In this document: in pieces, positions 11,377 through 21,406 of the stretch
Position numbering within the stretch: the stretch's first letter is position 1
How the letters are laid out: each line of letters starts with the position of its first letter
Assembly: GCF_001653235.2 (NCBI RefSeq)
Contig: NC_035794.1
Location: 2,604,001 to 2,668,000 of the forward strand
Origin: Pochonia chlamydosporia 170
Lineage: Eukaryota; Ascomycota; Sordariomycetes; Hypocreales; Clavicipitaceae
Direction: 5' to 3'
DNA: 64,000 nucleotides
Translations under genes and position numbers: made by a program
Notes under the pieces: generated by a model
What the model was told of the DNA's origin: nothing
What the model saw: the letters and a program-made list of their open reading frames with translations, nothing else
Database searches by the model: none

Positions 11377-14300
11377 ATGGCCGCCGAGCCAACCAGCACA
11401 TGGCACCCGGCCATGATGCCCAACACCACCGCCGATGCAGTTGCACCGATTCAAAAGCCTAAAGTGGCTGATTCAACCCATGATGCATCGCCCGGTCTCC
11501 CAAAAATCGAAGACCACGATCCCACCAATGCTTGGTTTGATAAGGACGGCGAGGACGAAGATGAAGCCGACGCCTGGCTGGTATCCGAGGACGCTGAACC
11601 TGCAGAACCCATCGAGGCCACTGAACCTATAAACTCTTCACAGGAGACAGAAAAGACAAAGGGATACGCCCCGAGACAATCACATACCCATGACGAGCAA
11701 GAAAGATCGGAAGACGCTGCAGATGCTTGGCTGACAAACGGCCACCATGAGGGAGGTGCGTTGTTGCTCTCCGGGGAGAAAGAGCAGGATATATCTGGAG
11801 AAGAGCCCGAAACCACAGCACAACAGGATCGGGCTGACGAGGCGCCTGTTAATGAGCCGCCGACGGAGGAGCCCACACAACCAGAAGGAATGAACTCAAA
11901 AGACACAAGCCCTGAGATCACGGGTCCGTCGCAGACCGTGGCCCAGCACTCCAGCTCCATGTCCTTTGCTCGGACTGTCTCCCACGAGGTTAGCTTTGGC
12001 GACGATGACGATGGAGAGTGGAACCTGGGTCGATCCGACACGGACACGTTTGGCTTCATGCCGCCATCAAATCGGACCAACTCGTTTCCTGTCGTACCTC
12101 CCATGGCGTCCGAGTCCGAGCTGCGCCATGCCCTACCGCTCCCTACCAACCAGGCTCTCGACGTCATGGAAGAAGATGAAAAAGAGGCCGAACTTGAAGA
12201 GGAGGAGTACATGATGCGAAGCCCCGAAGGCGACAGCTCTGCATCGTGGCAAAGGCACAGTGGTACTCGAGGTAAACATGCGCCGTCCCGATCCATTGGC
12301 GGCGAAATTGCGGAAGCATCCACCACTGCTGAAGCGGCTCGATTTGAAGAGGGTGTACCCCTTATTCCACAATCCGAGACGGGCAACGAAGCACACGCGG
12401 TCAGAGCCGACCCATTCGGAGAGGAGGACGCAAACGATGACGACTTTTTCGCTCAAGTTCAGGACACGGACAATCAAAATGACTGGGACAGCAACATCAG
12501 ACCCTTGGAGCGGAAGTCTACAATGCAAGCAATGGCTTCCACGGATGATGGCGTTTCGCTCATGCATCAGACCACTCTTGATGAAACCATTGAAGAACAT
12601 GCTGATGAGTCTGCTGAAGGCGTTGCGCTTGGCATTCCAGAGACGGATGAACCAGCACCCTTGACCGAGGACCTGGAATCTAAGTGGGAGCAAGCATTTG
12701 GAGAAGACGAGGATGACGATTTTCTTCTCGATGATTCAGCAGCGGAGAACAAGGAGGACATTGATGCGGCAGCCTTCCTCGGCAGCGATGACGAGGGTCT
12801 GCTTGATGACACCTTGGACGAACCTGTGCCTGCTCCTCAACCCTCACAACCTCGACAAAACCCGTACGTCCCAACGAACGCGGCGGGACAACCACCACCA
12901 CCAACACTCACCCCAACTGCTGCCACGGCTGCAACCTCCCAGTTTTCCCCAGCCGTGCCATACGGGGGCGCTGCTCAGTATGGACAGACACCACCGCGGC
13001 CTGAAGCTGCCCGAGCCGAGAGCTTTGCGGACAAGTCCAAAGAAGGGTATGCCTCGCCGTACGATTTGCCTACCGACCTGGTCTCCAAGACCGTCAAACC
13101 ACGCAAGCGACCCAGCCTTCAACAATTGCCCCAGGAAACAGCACTTCCTCCTCCCAGGAGTGCCAGCATGTATTCACCGGGGCAGGCGGCGCCTCCTGCG
13201 TCCGCACCGCCGACTTCATCCGCTCCTCCAGTCCCTTCTACTCAGCCTCAGGGTCCTCAATTGAGTCAAAAAGCCTCGGCACCCGCCCTGCGCTCAAAAA
13301 GCGGTTTCTTTGAGGAATTACCAATGATGTCTAAGCCAAGATCGGCTTCGAGACAGAGTCAGCGAGCGCCATCGCCCGGCCAGTACGCACCTGCGCCGCC
13401 TCAACAACAAGCACCTCCTCCAGCGGCATCCCAAGCTGTCCCCCCACCAGCATCAGGAGCTGTTGCTCCTCCCACGCACACGGCAAACCAACCTCCAACA
13501 CCTCAGCAGCTGCCCGGCGAGACTCAGACACCACCTGGTGTGGCCGACTTGGTTGCTCCCCCCAAGACGAACCCTTACGCCAACCTTCAGGCCCAGGCTC
13601 CCTCCGTGACCCCGCCATCGAGCAGCTCGTCTCGATACTCGCCTGCACCGGCAGCCCAGCAAGGCGGCGGTGTTTCTCTTGCCAGCCGCTATTCGCCAGC
13701 GCCGTCAGCTGGATCACGCCCTAACAGCTCTTATGGCGCTGGCCCTCCTCACACCGTTCTTCCTCACCTGCCACGTACCTCCAGCCCCTTGGCACATTTT
13801 GAGAGTAGTGGTGCCACAGATGGACAACACTTTGACCGACGGACGAGCTCTTCATTCGAGCCAAGATTGAATCGAGTGTCGTCTTTGCCGCCAACTAGGG
13901 AAGTAGATGAGGAGGAAGACGAAGAAGCTCTGTCTCCTGGAAATCGGTCGTTCAGTGCCAGTCATACAGCTGTGGCTGACGTTGCCGAGTCTCGATATAG
14001 CCCTGCGTCACCCGTTTGCGCAGCTCGGTACACTCCCCCGTTACCCTCTGCCAACGGTGCACCAGCCGCTGCTCTGTCACCTCCTAAGAGAATCAACTCC
14101 AACTACGCACCTCAGCCTGCATCAGCATCCGCATCAGCGCCAGCGCCAGCGCCAGCGCCAAACTCATTTGCTCCGCCTTCCCGAGCTCACACGCAATCTC
14201 CTGGTTACACGCACAACGCTGCTAGAAAGGGCAGCAGGTCGTCGGAATCCGGTCATCGACCTTCGTCCGCTCATGCTCACGCACAACCAGCCCCAGCCGT

Positions 14301-17300
14301 GACAAAGCCTACTCAATCTGCGCATGGGCCCATCTCTCGTGCTCGGGGTCAATCACTTACCAACATGGTGCCGCCCACTGATGGTAGAGAGCACGATCCT
14401 CTTGAGAGATGGAGGGGAGCGCCAGTCATGTCCTGGGGAGTCGGTGGAACGTTTGTTTCAACGTTTCCCAAGAGTATCCCCCGATATGCCATGGGGCAGA
14501 CCATGCCAGTTACCGTACGCACAGTGGGTGAAGTCAAGGTTCAGAATATTAAGGATCTAGACCCTCTTCAGGATCACCTGGCCAAATTTCCTGGGCCCCT
14601 CAAGGGAAAGTCCAAAAAGAAGGAAGCAGTTGCTTGGCTCTCGGCTGGCATTGAGTCCATGGAAAGGGAACTCCCTGATGTCTCTTTCCACTCTCAGCTA
14701 TCTCTGGAAGCGAAACGCTCCATCGAACGGCTCTTGCTATGGAAACTATTGAGAGTCTTCATCGAACATGACGGAGTGCTTGAGGGCACTCCTGTCGTGG
14801 ACAAGGCCGTTCGGCAAATCCTGGCCCCTGAGACGACGGAACTGCCGGGCGAAGGCGCTCCACTGTTCACGGGAGCTGAGACGACCGCCGCAGGCGTCAC
14901 CTCGATGCAAGCCGATGGTGTGGACTCGGGAGCCATTGAAAAGATTCGCCTCGACCTGCTCAAGGGACATCGCGAGACGGCAGTCTGGTCTGCCGTGGAC
15001 AAGCGTCTCTGGGGTCATGCCATGATTATTTCTCAGACAGTTTCTCCGGCTCTTTATAAACAAGTCGCCCAAGAATTTGTACGCAAGGAGGTCAACTACC
15101 CAGGCCATAACAATGAGCCCCTTGCTGCCCTGTACAAGGTTCTGTCTGGAAATTATGACGACTGCGTGGACGAACTTGTACCTTCGCATGCTCGTGCTGG
15201 ACTGCAACTCGTGTCCACAGAGACTTCCTCTGGTCCTACAAAGGATGCCATGGATGGTCTTGACAAGTGGCGTGAGACATTGACTCTTGTGTTGAGCAAT
15301 CGAAGCAACGACGACATCCGAGGACTCAATGCTCTGGGTAAGCTTTTGTCCAGCTACGGCCGCGCCGAGGCCGCACATATTTGCTTCATCTTTAGCAGAC
15401 AGCTATCAGTTTTTGGCGGCCTCGACGACCCCAACGCGGACTTCGTCTTGGTTGGCTCAGACCATCGCAGACAGTCTGACCAGTTTGCCAAGGAGACCGA
15501 GGCCCTGCAGCTCAGCGAAGTCTACGAGTTCGGACTCACACTTGGTGGAGGCGTGACGGCGGCAGCTGGAGCGCCACATCTCGCTGCTTACAAGCTTCAG
15601 CACGCCGTAACCCTTGCCGAGTACGGGTTCCGAGACAAGGCGCTGCAGTACTGCGATCACATTGCCACTGCCATCAGCTCGCAAACGAGAAGGTCCCCGT
15701 ACCACCATGCCATTCTCGAAGCCTCCGTGGAAGACTTTTTGGCAAGGCTGAAGCAAGCACCCAAAGAGGCATCATCGTCGTGGATATCCAAGCCCACGAT
15801 GGGCAAGGTATCTGATAGCATGTGGAACCGGTTTAACAAATTTGTTTCAGGAGATGAGGATGGAAATGGCCAGCCTGGATCAGATGGTGATAACGGACCA
15901 TTTGCTCGCATTGCTGCCTCGCCAAACGTTTCCAGACCACCGTCTACTTCCAATTTCGACGTCTATGGCTCCCCCCCAGCAGCCTATCCATCCGCAACGG
16001 CGCCTCCTGCAGCAGCTGGTACCGCCGCTGCTCGATATGCTCCAGCACCAACCGCCTCCTACCCTGCCGCGAATGCCAATCCATACCTTCCAGCGGCACA
16101 GGGGCAGCTCTCGCCAGTGTCAACCTTTTCGACGAATAATGTCCCCGAATACTCGCCCAACCCGTACGAACCTAGCTACCCAGGGGTGCCCGCCAGCCAG
16201 CCGCAAACTGCTGGATACCAGCCAGTCGGCTATCCTGGATCAGCCGCACCTTCGAAGTATCAACCCGCCGGATCAGCTCCGGCTCCCGTTGTCCAACAGG
16301 AGCCACCCCCGGCAGCCCGAGCGGGAACTTCTGGCATGTACCAACCGTACGGGCTTCAAGAGTCGCCAGACATTCAACCCAGTTCTGCAGTTGACAAAGC
16401 CAACCAAGGATACCAGCCGACAACATATGGCTATGAGCCCCCTCAGATGGCTCCCACCGCAGCTGACAGTCAAGAACAGGAGACGAGTGGTACGAGTGGA
16501 TATGAGCCACCGTCGTTTCAACCATATGGATATGAGCCGCCTTCGTACCAGCCAGATGTTGAGGACGATGATGCACCCAAGCCCAAGAAGAAGAGCTTCA
16601 TGGATGACGATGATGACGATATCCCAGCACTGAGAAAATCACAGGACAAGTCAAAGTCCGAAAAGGACCGGGAGAATGAGGAGATGTTCCGCAAGGCGGC
16701 TGAAGAAGATGGTAAGTTTCTTCCACCGTGTTGTTTCCACCGTATCTCCTGTAACCCTTTGCTAACACAAGACGTTTAGCCAAGCGAGCAGCAGCAGCAA
16801 GTACCAAAAAGGGATGGGGTTTTGGCGGGTGGTTTGGTGGTGGCAAGAAGGCAGACGGCAACATTGGTGAAGCTTCGCCTGGCAAAGCTATCAGAGCCAA
16901 GCTTGGTGAAGAGAGTAGCTTCGTGTATGACCCTGATCTGAAGCGGTGGATCAACAAGAAGCCTGGTGCCGAGAATGTCGAAGCCAAGAAGGCCACGCCA
17001 CCACCTCCCAGGGCTGGTCCACGCTCTGTGAGCGGCACACCTCCTCCACGGGCTGCTGGCACACCACCACCACCCGCCGCTGGACGATCCAGCGTTCCCC
17101 CAATGGGCGCAATGCCTCCTCGATCCATGGCAGGGAATCTGACTACTGCCCAATCCATGGAGAACCTGACTGCTCGTGCTGCTCTCGGCGCCCCTCCAGC
17201 ACCTCTCCCACGGTCTGTGTCCAGCAACAACACAGGATCTGCAGGGCCATCCACTGGTCCGCCTAGTAGACCCACGACCAGTATGAGTAACGCAAGCAGC

Positions 17301-17393
17301 ATTGACGACTTGCTCGGTGCCCCGGCTCCCAGAAAAGCAGGCCAGAAGAAGCCGAGAAAGAGCGGCCGATATATTGACGTCATGGCAAAGTAA
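11377..17393 (+). CDS. SEC16: COPII coat assembly scaffold Sec16
   Basis: Exons 11377-16711 and 16780-17393, with a 68-bp intron (GTAAGT, CTAAC, TTTAG); 1982 aa. The N-terminal 1000 residues are acidic, then Pro/Ser/Gln-rich and disordered, with repeated AW-containing acidic boxes (DPTNAWFD, DAWLVS, DAWLTN). The central conserved domain starts near residue 1018 (GVGGTFVSTFPKSIPRYAM) and runs into the alpha-solenoid ACE1 element to about residue 1460 (WSAVDKRLWGHAMIIS, LGKLLSSYGRAEAAHICFIF). A second Pro/Tyr-rich disordered stretch follows. The C-terminal exon carries the fungal Sec16 tail motif SSFVYDPDLKRWINKK. Sec16 marks ER exit sites and recruits Sec23/Sec13-31. Without splicing the frame stops at 16779 and the tail is lost. 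The high-GC proline codon runs create many long antisense shadow ORFs. Confidence 0.95.
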
Positions 17394-17695
17394 TCTTAGT
17401 GCTGGAGACAATATGATGTGACAAGAGGGATGACTCGGACTAAGAAAAAGCAAGAGTTGGTGAATCTCCATTGGTGATGGGAGCGCACACACACAAACAC
17501 ATTACGGCGTTTTTTGTTCAATAGAAATAATTACTGGGCATCCTTGTACGATAGACATTCCATTTTTCTGTATTATGGATCTGTAATACTTTTTTCATCT
17601 TACATTACACTATCTTGACCAACTGGTTTTGACAACCTAAACGCCTTGACATGACACCTGATTCCTATTTCGCAACCAACGCCAGTGTGATTTCA
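17394..17695. other. Convergent 3' region between SEC16 and HUS1
   Basis: AT-rich, with a short ACACAC run near 17487-17500 and poly-T tracts; consistent with two 3' UTRs. No gene seen. Confidence 0.5.
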
Positions 17696-18853
17696 TCATC
17701 TGCTGTACGATTGTACATAGTACTAAGACGGTTAGTTTTACCGAATACATAAGCCGTTGACATGGGAAACTTACGGTAACAACAGAGTCGTCGGTAGTTG
17801 CATCGTCATAATGCGGTACGTAGACATACAGAATCAAAGCATGATCATCTGCAAAGCACGCAATAACGCGACCCTCCAAGCGACCCACGCTCAACACTCT
17901 ACTCCAGTCCTTGCCATCCACACGCACCGTAGCCCATCGATCAGGGCCCTCTTCCCGAAACTTGGTACTAGGATGCTCCTCAACTGGTCGTTCCAGCTGC
18001 GCAGGGTCCAGCTCCGGGTTCTCAAGGTCCGACCAAACACTACAGATGTCCGTCGTCTCAGTAGCTATTCGTAACCGTAGACTACCGTGCATATTGGCAC
18101 TGAGTTCCAGCTTTGGCGCCTTGGACGGATTCGCCCCTGTGAGAGCCAACTTTGTGAAACGGTCCGAAATGGCCTTCAGTTGCAGCAACGGCGGCAACTG
18201 AATGTGAACATCTGGCTCCCGAACCTTGGGTTGCATAATTGTCTCCACGGTCTCAGGGTGCAGCACGCGAACGGGGATATCTTGCGTAATGATTTTCTCG
18301 TGAGCTCTGCGCAGGGATGTCTCGAGGTGTTCTTGCTCAAAGACGTCGTCACCAAAGGGGTCCTCGGAGGACAGCTTTGCGGCGGCTGTGGATGCGTTGG
18401 ACGTGGTGGTTGTGATGGTCATGGAGAGGATGGGCAGGCCGTCCTTCTTGGTGAGCCGGAGGGACGCGGAGATGCTGTTGAGGGCCGACTTGAGGGCCCG
18501 CTGGAGCGGCTGGAGGGGCAGTTCGAGGTTGATTGTGTTGTGAGATTCTGCGGATTGAATGTGGTGGTTTTCGAAGATGAGGTCCATTGCTAGTGAGCTT
18601 TGAGGGGGTTAGAGACGAGATGGGATGGCGGTTTGGGATTGGGGTTCTTACGCCCAGACTTGAGATCCCATGTCGGGGATGACGGTGAATCTGGCTGTGT
18701 CATCGCTGAGGCGTACCCAAGCTATCTTTTCTAGAGATGAGAGGGCGGCTGTGAGTTCTGAGGATGGTTAGTGGGGTTGTGGTCGGATTTAGGAACGAGC
18801 ATAAACTTGCTTGCAAATGTGCGTATGTTCCTTAGGTCTGTGCGAAACCGCAT
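17696..18853 (-). CDS. HUS1: HUS1 subunit of the 9-1-1 DNA-damage checkpoint clamp
   Basis: Four exons: 18853-18811, 18757-18652, 18597-17775 and 17722-17696, giving 332 aa. The start [13 protein letters not shown] and the following [19 protein letters not shown] match the Hus1 N-terminus, and the ending [11 protein letters not shown] gives the expected last beta strand. Hus1 forms a PCNA-like ring with Rad9 and Rad1 that loads at damaged DNA and supports ATR signalling. Intron 1 (18758-18810) has a GC donor, GCAAGT, and a CAG acceptor; it is the only placement that keeps phase and gives [13 protein letters not shown]. Intron 2 is 18598-18651 and intron 3 is 17723-17774. The last exon is only 27 nt. 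Unspliced reading produces a false 50-residue tail. A GAGT microsatellite lies 37 nt upstream of the ATG. Confidence 0.92.
18758..18810 (-). other. HUS1: Non-canonical GC-AG intron in HUS1
   Basis: On the minus strand the donor is A|GCAAGT, with GCAAGT at 18810-18805, and the acceptor is CTCAG at 18758. No GT donor in the neighbourhood gives the conserved FAKLTA junction. GCAAGT is the standard minor-class GC donor. Confidence 0.82.
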
Positions 18854-19350
18854 CTTGGGTTTGCACTGTGAGTGGTGATGTGAGTGAAGGAGTGAGTGAG
18901 TGAGTGAGTGAGTTGGTGTGACGTTGAAAGAAGGTGCGATCGCATGGTGGGGGCTTAGATCTAGTTCGTCACTGGCAGCAGGCAGGCAGCTCCTGCACTT
19001 ATACTGGTTGTCGTAGTGCCCGTTTTGGCAAGAAATCACACGTGCATGTCTCGCAACTCCAGTCGTCTGGCAACAACTTGGCCGAGGATACTTGCCTAAT
19101 ACCAGTAGTAGACGACATGTTGTTTACTTCTCATAAAGTTTCGAAGATGCTCCCCAACAGAAACTACTGATCCGCCACGCCACCATCATTTCACTCAATA
19201 TCATCACATCATCAACTATAGCCACTCATTTTGAACCACTTTCATCCCCCTTTCTTTCGAATATTCATTTTTCATCGAAGAGGTTTTTCATCCCATCTCT
19301 CGCTATGGACGCCTCTACTCCAAGGACAAGCCGTGACTCTGTATCTATCC
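18854..19350. other. Divergent promoter region between HUS1 and the RING gene
   Basis: No gene supported. It contains the GAGT tetranucleotide repeat and a CA/CT-rich leader before the RING gene. The RING frame is open back to 19231, but that part reads like UTR. Confidence 0.5.
18890..18914. repeat. GAGT tetranucleotide microsatellite
   Basis: About six tandem copies of GAGT in the HUS1 5' region, with a degenerate copy further downstream (GTGAGTGAAG). Confidence 0.85.
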
Positions 19351-20454
19351 ACGATGATCCGCGCCAAGGAAGTCATCGCCCAGCTGACTCAAAGGTATGG
19401 CCGGGACTACCTCGAAAGAGTACTTCTACGAATAGGTGCATCTACGGAAAACAAGGAGCCGCTGCTGACGACTCGACCCGTCGATGAGAATGAGCCCACT
19501 ACACCGGTTGATGATGCAAACCGAACTGTTCGGCCCCAACCCACAGAGTCAACAGGGCAGTCCCACACTTCTGTGCCAAATAGGAGGTGTATATTTTCAA
19601 GTCGGAGTCGGACCTTGAGAGTTCGAAACCCGACTGAGAGAAGATCGATCGGCAGCCAGGACACAATTGCAGCAACTGCCAGTGAGCAACTTGTTAGCGG
19701 GAATGACGGCGGACAATCACGACAACCCTCGGTTGGGCATTTCACATTCGAGACTTCGGAAGCTGGTTCCGAAGATATCACGCCCATGAACATCTTGGAC
19801 AATGCTGGCTCCAGCATCTCCGTGGCGTCCACCCTTGCGTCCAGCCGTGACGCCAACTTCGACAGCAACGGGCGTCCCCTCCGTTGCTGCATGTGTGCTA
19901 AGGCCTTTGGGGATGGAGAGGGTCAAGCCAAAGAGCAAGTAGTATACCTTCCTTGCGGTCACGGAATGGGCCATGTCTGCCTTCTTGACTGGTTATCCAA
20001 ACCCAATAGTCTTCCGAGATGTCCCATGCTACCGTGCATTTCGATTCGCCACAAGTGTGAGCACATCACCATGCCAACCACCAAATCACCCGTGACAAGG
20101 TTTGGACAAGATAACGAGGCGGATACAACCATCTTACCTTGGGATTATGAGTTCTGTGCGAGCCCCAAGGGCATTAAGCTTCACCAATCCATTGCCTCGA
20201 CGAGTGCCAAGTTACGGAAGATGGAAGCCAAACGCGCCCGCAGGGGTCACGCCGGTCAGACGAGCACGGTCAATCCAAAGCTGAAGATCTACCGGTCTAT
20301 TCTCGAGCAGCTTGAGAAGAAACTGGATGATGCGCACAAGAAATGGTGGGCAGCTAGGTGGAAGGAGTTTGGGCGGAAGAAGCAACAGAGCTTTTGGACC
20401 CGGCAAAGAGGAAACAGAGGTGAAGAGAGTGAATCTCGTTCCACAAGCGCTTAA
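19351..20454 (+). CDS. RING-finger protein, putative E3 ubiquitin ligase
   Basis: Single exon of 367 aa from MIRAKEVIAQ. Residues 60-178 are low-complexity and Ser/Thr-rich. Residues 179-238 hold a RING-type metal cluster: C-x2-C (CCMCAKAF), a loop, then CGHGMGH, C-LL-DWL, and finally CPMLPC plus another Cys nearby, a His-containing RING pattern that binds two zinc ions. The C-terminus (residues 280-350) is basic and helical with Lys/Arg/Glu repeats (SILEQLEKKLDDAHKKWW), possibly a coiled coil. A RING of this kind usually recruits an E2, but the substrate is unknown. The same frame has an earlier ATG at 19231 whose 40 residues look like translated leader, so I prefer 19351. The ortholog is not recognised. 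Confidence 0.7.
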   Translation, partial: TMIRAKEVIAQLTQRYGRDYLERVLLRIGASTENKEPLLTTRPVDENEPTTPVDDANRTVRPQPTESTGQSHTSVPNRRCIFSSRSRTLRVRNPTERRSIGSQDTIAATASEQLVSGNDGGQSRQPSVGHFTFETSEAGSEDITPMNILDNAGSSISVASTLASSRDANFDSNGRPLRCCMCAKAFGDGEGQAKEQVVYLPCGHGMGHVCLLDWLSKPNSLPRCPMLPCISIRHKCEHITMPTTKSPVTRFGQDNEADTTILPWDYEFCASPKGIKLHQSIASTSAKLRKMEAKRARRGHAGQTSTVNPKLKIYRSILEQLEKKLDDAHKKWWAARWKEFGRKKQQSFWTRQRGNRGEESESRSTSA

Positions 20455-20755
20455 GCGAGACATGTTTATGCATGCGTGCAAACATAACACCGCAGTATTA
20501 GGACCAAATATTTCAGCGATATGATTTTTCAACAAGCGTCTTCCACCTCACAGTTTGCGTGTATGCTATGTCCGTGGCTCGTGATATGCTGTGCTATTCG
20601 CTTGAGGAATGCGGAAATGATAATGCTACTAGTGATACAAACGTTAAACTTGATCATGGTTCATCTCCGATCTTGCTCCTCCTCGCTGTCATCCATGAAT
20701 CCCTCCTCAAGGCTAGATGTCGTTAGCAAAACGAGCTAATATGTAGGTCTTGACA
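20455..20755. other. Convergent 3' region
   Basis: About 300 bp between the RING gene and the small membrane protein gene; no features beyond likely UTRs. Confidence 0.4.
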
Positions 20756-21130
20756 CTAGACCACGTACTCTCTGCTCAGCCTCCTATTGCTATCCAGTCC
20801 CGAGCCCAAGTGCGAATGTAATCGCCGGATAGCATTCAACGTCTGCTCATGTACATCGCCCAATTCCTCGCCGTCTTCTAAAAAGTCATCATCGTCCGTC
20901 GTTGCGTTGTCCACCGCGCCTCTGTTCCTGCTCCACGTCGACGGCAGCGTGAGCCTCGAGAAGCGATTTACTATGCGGTGTCGCAGCCCGGATGTGTGGT
21001 TGGATATCGTTTCCACGGGGAGGTATTGGCTGTAACGATTGCGGTAGCGGCGCCATATGGGGACGAGGACGAAGGTGAGGAACAGGAAGATCAGGAGGGA
21101 TACGACGGCGGGAACGAAGAGGGTCTGCAT
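20756..21130 (-). CDS. Small single-pass membrane protein, unknown function
   Basis: 124 aa starting MQTLFVPAVV. Residues 4-25 form one hydrophobic segment (VVSLLIFLFLTFVLVPI), followed by Arg/Tyr-rich WRRYRNRYSQY, so the C-terminus is probably cytosolic by the positive-inside rule. An acidic stretch (TTDDDDFLEDGEE) is near residue 80. I do not recognise a family. A coding-looking ORF lies just upstream (21170-21406) and ends ILTNRLSPQGT; the two read like one protein, but I found no canonical splice pair that joins them in phase, so I annotate them separately. The start is therefore uncertain. Confidence 0.5.
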   Translation of the reverse strand: MQTLFVPAVVSLLIFLFLTFVLVPIWRRYRNRYSQYLPVETISNHTSGLRHRIVNRFSRLTLPSTWSRNRGAVDNATTDDDDFLEDGEELGDVHEQTLNAIRRLHSHLGSGLDSNRRLSREYVV

Positions 21131-21169
21131 TGGTTTGGTCAGCTGGTGTTGGCGTGAAATGAGAAGGGT

Positions 21170-21406
21170 TTACGTGCCTTGAGGAGAGAGACGGTTGGTG
21201 AGGATGGCGCCATATTGGGGGCTGCTCTTTGGGATGGGGAGCCGCGGCGGCTGTGGTGGTGATGTTGGACTGTTGGTGTTGATGACGGTGGAAGTTTGGG
21301 GACTGGGTTGGGTGGTGCGCCACAGGCCGGATGCGTGGGTTGCCTGGATGGAGATGTGCCGTGATGGCTTGATGGGTGATTCGCGAGAGGGATCTGGGGA
21401 GAGCAT
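21170..21406 (-). CDS. Possible 5' exon or short ORF upstream of the membrane protein
   Basis: 78 codons on the same strand as the membrane protein gene, 40 bp upstream of it. The reading is Pro/Ser/Thr-rich with C-ending codons and reads as coding (HISIQATHASGLWRTTQP, SSPQYGAILTNRLSPQG). The stop TAA is part of GTAAAC, a plausible donor, which suggests that this is exon 1 of the downstream gene. Joining to the next AG at 21125-21126 is out of phase by two bases. Confidence 0.35.
   Translation of the reverse strand: MLSPDPSRESPIKPSRHISIQATHASGLWRTTQPSPQTSTVINTNSPTSPPQPPRLPIPKSSPQYGAILTNRLSPQGT

Noticed and set aside
11451..12386. 311-codon minus-strand ORF
   Set aside because: Antisense shadow of the acidic, Ser-rich SEC16 head; low complexity and no family features.
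16598..17383. 261-codon minus-strand ORF
   Set aside because: Mirror of the Pro-rich SEC16 tail, a frequent artefact of GC-rich proline codons.
19231..19350. 40-residue extension of the RING protein
   Set aside because: Phe/His-rich translation of a CT-rich leader; the ATG at 19351 begins the first plausible helical segment.
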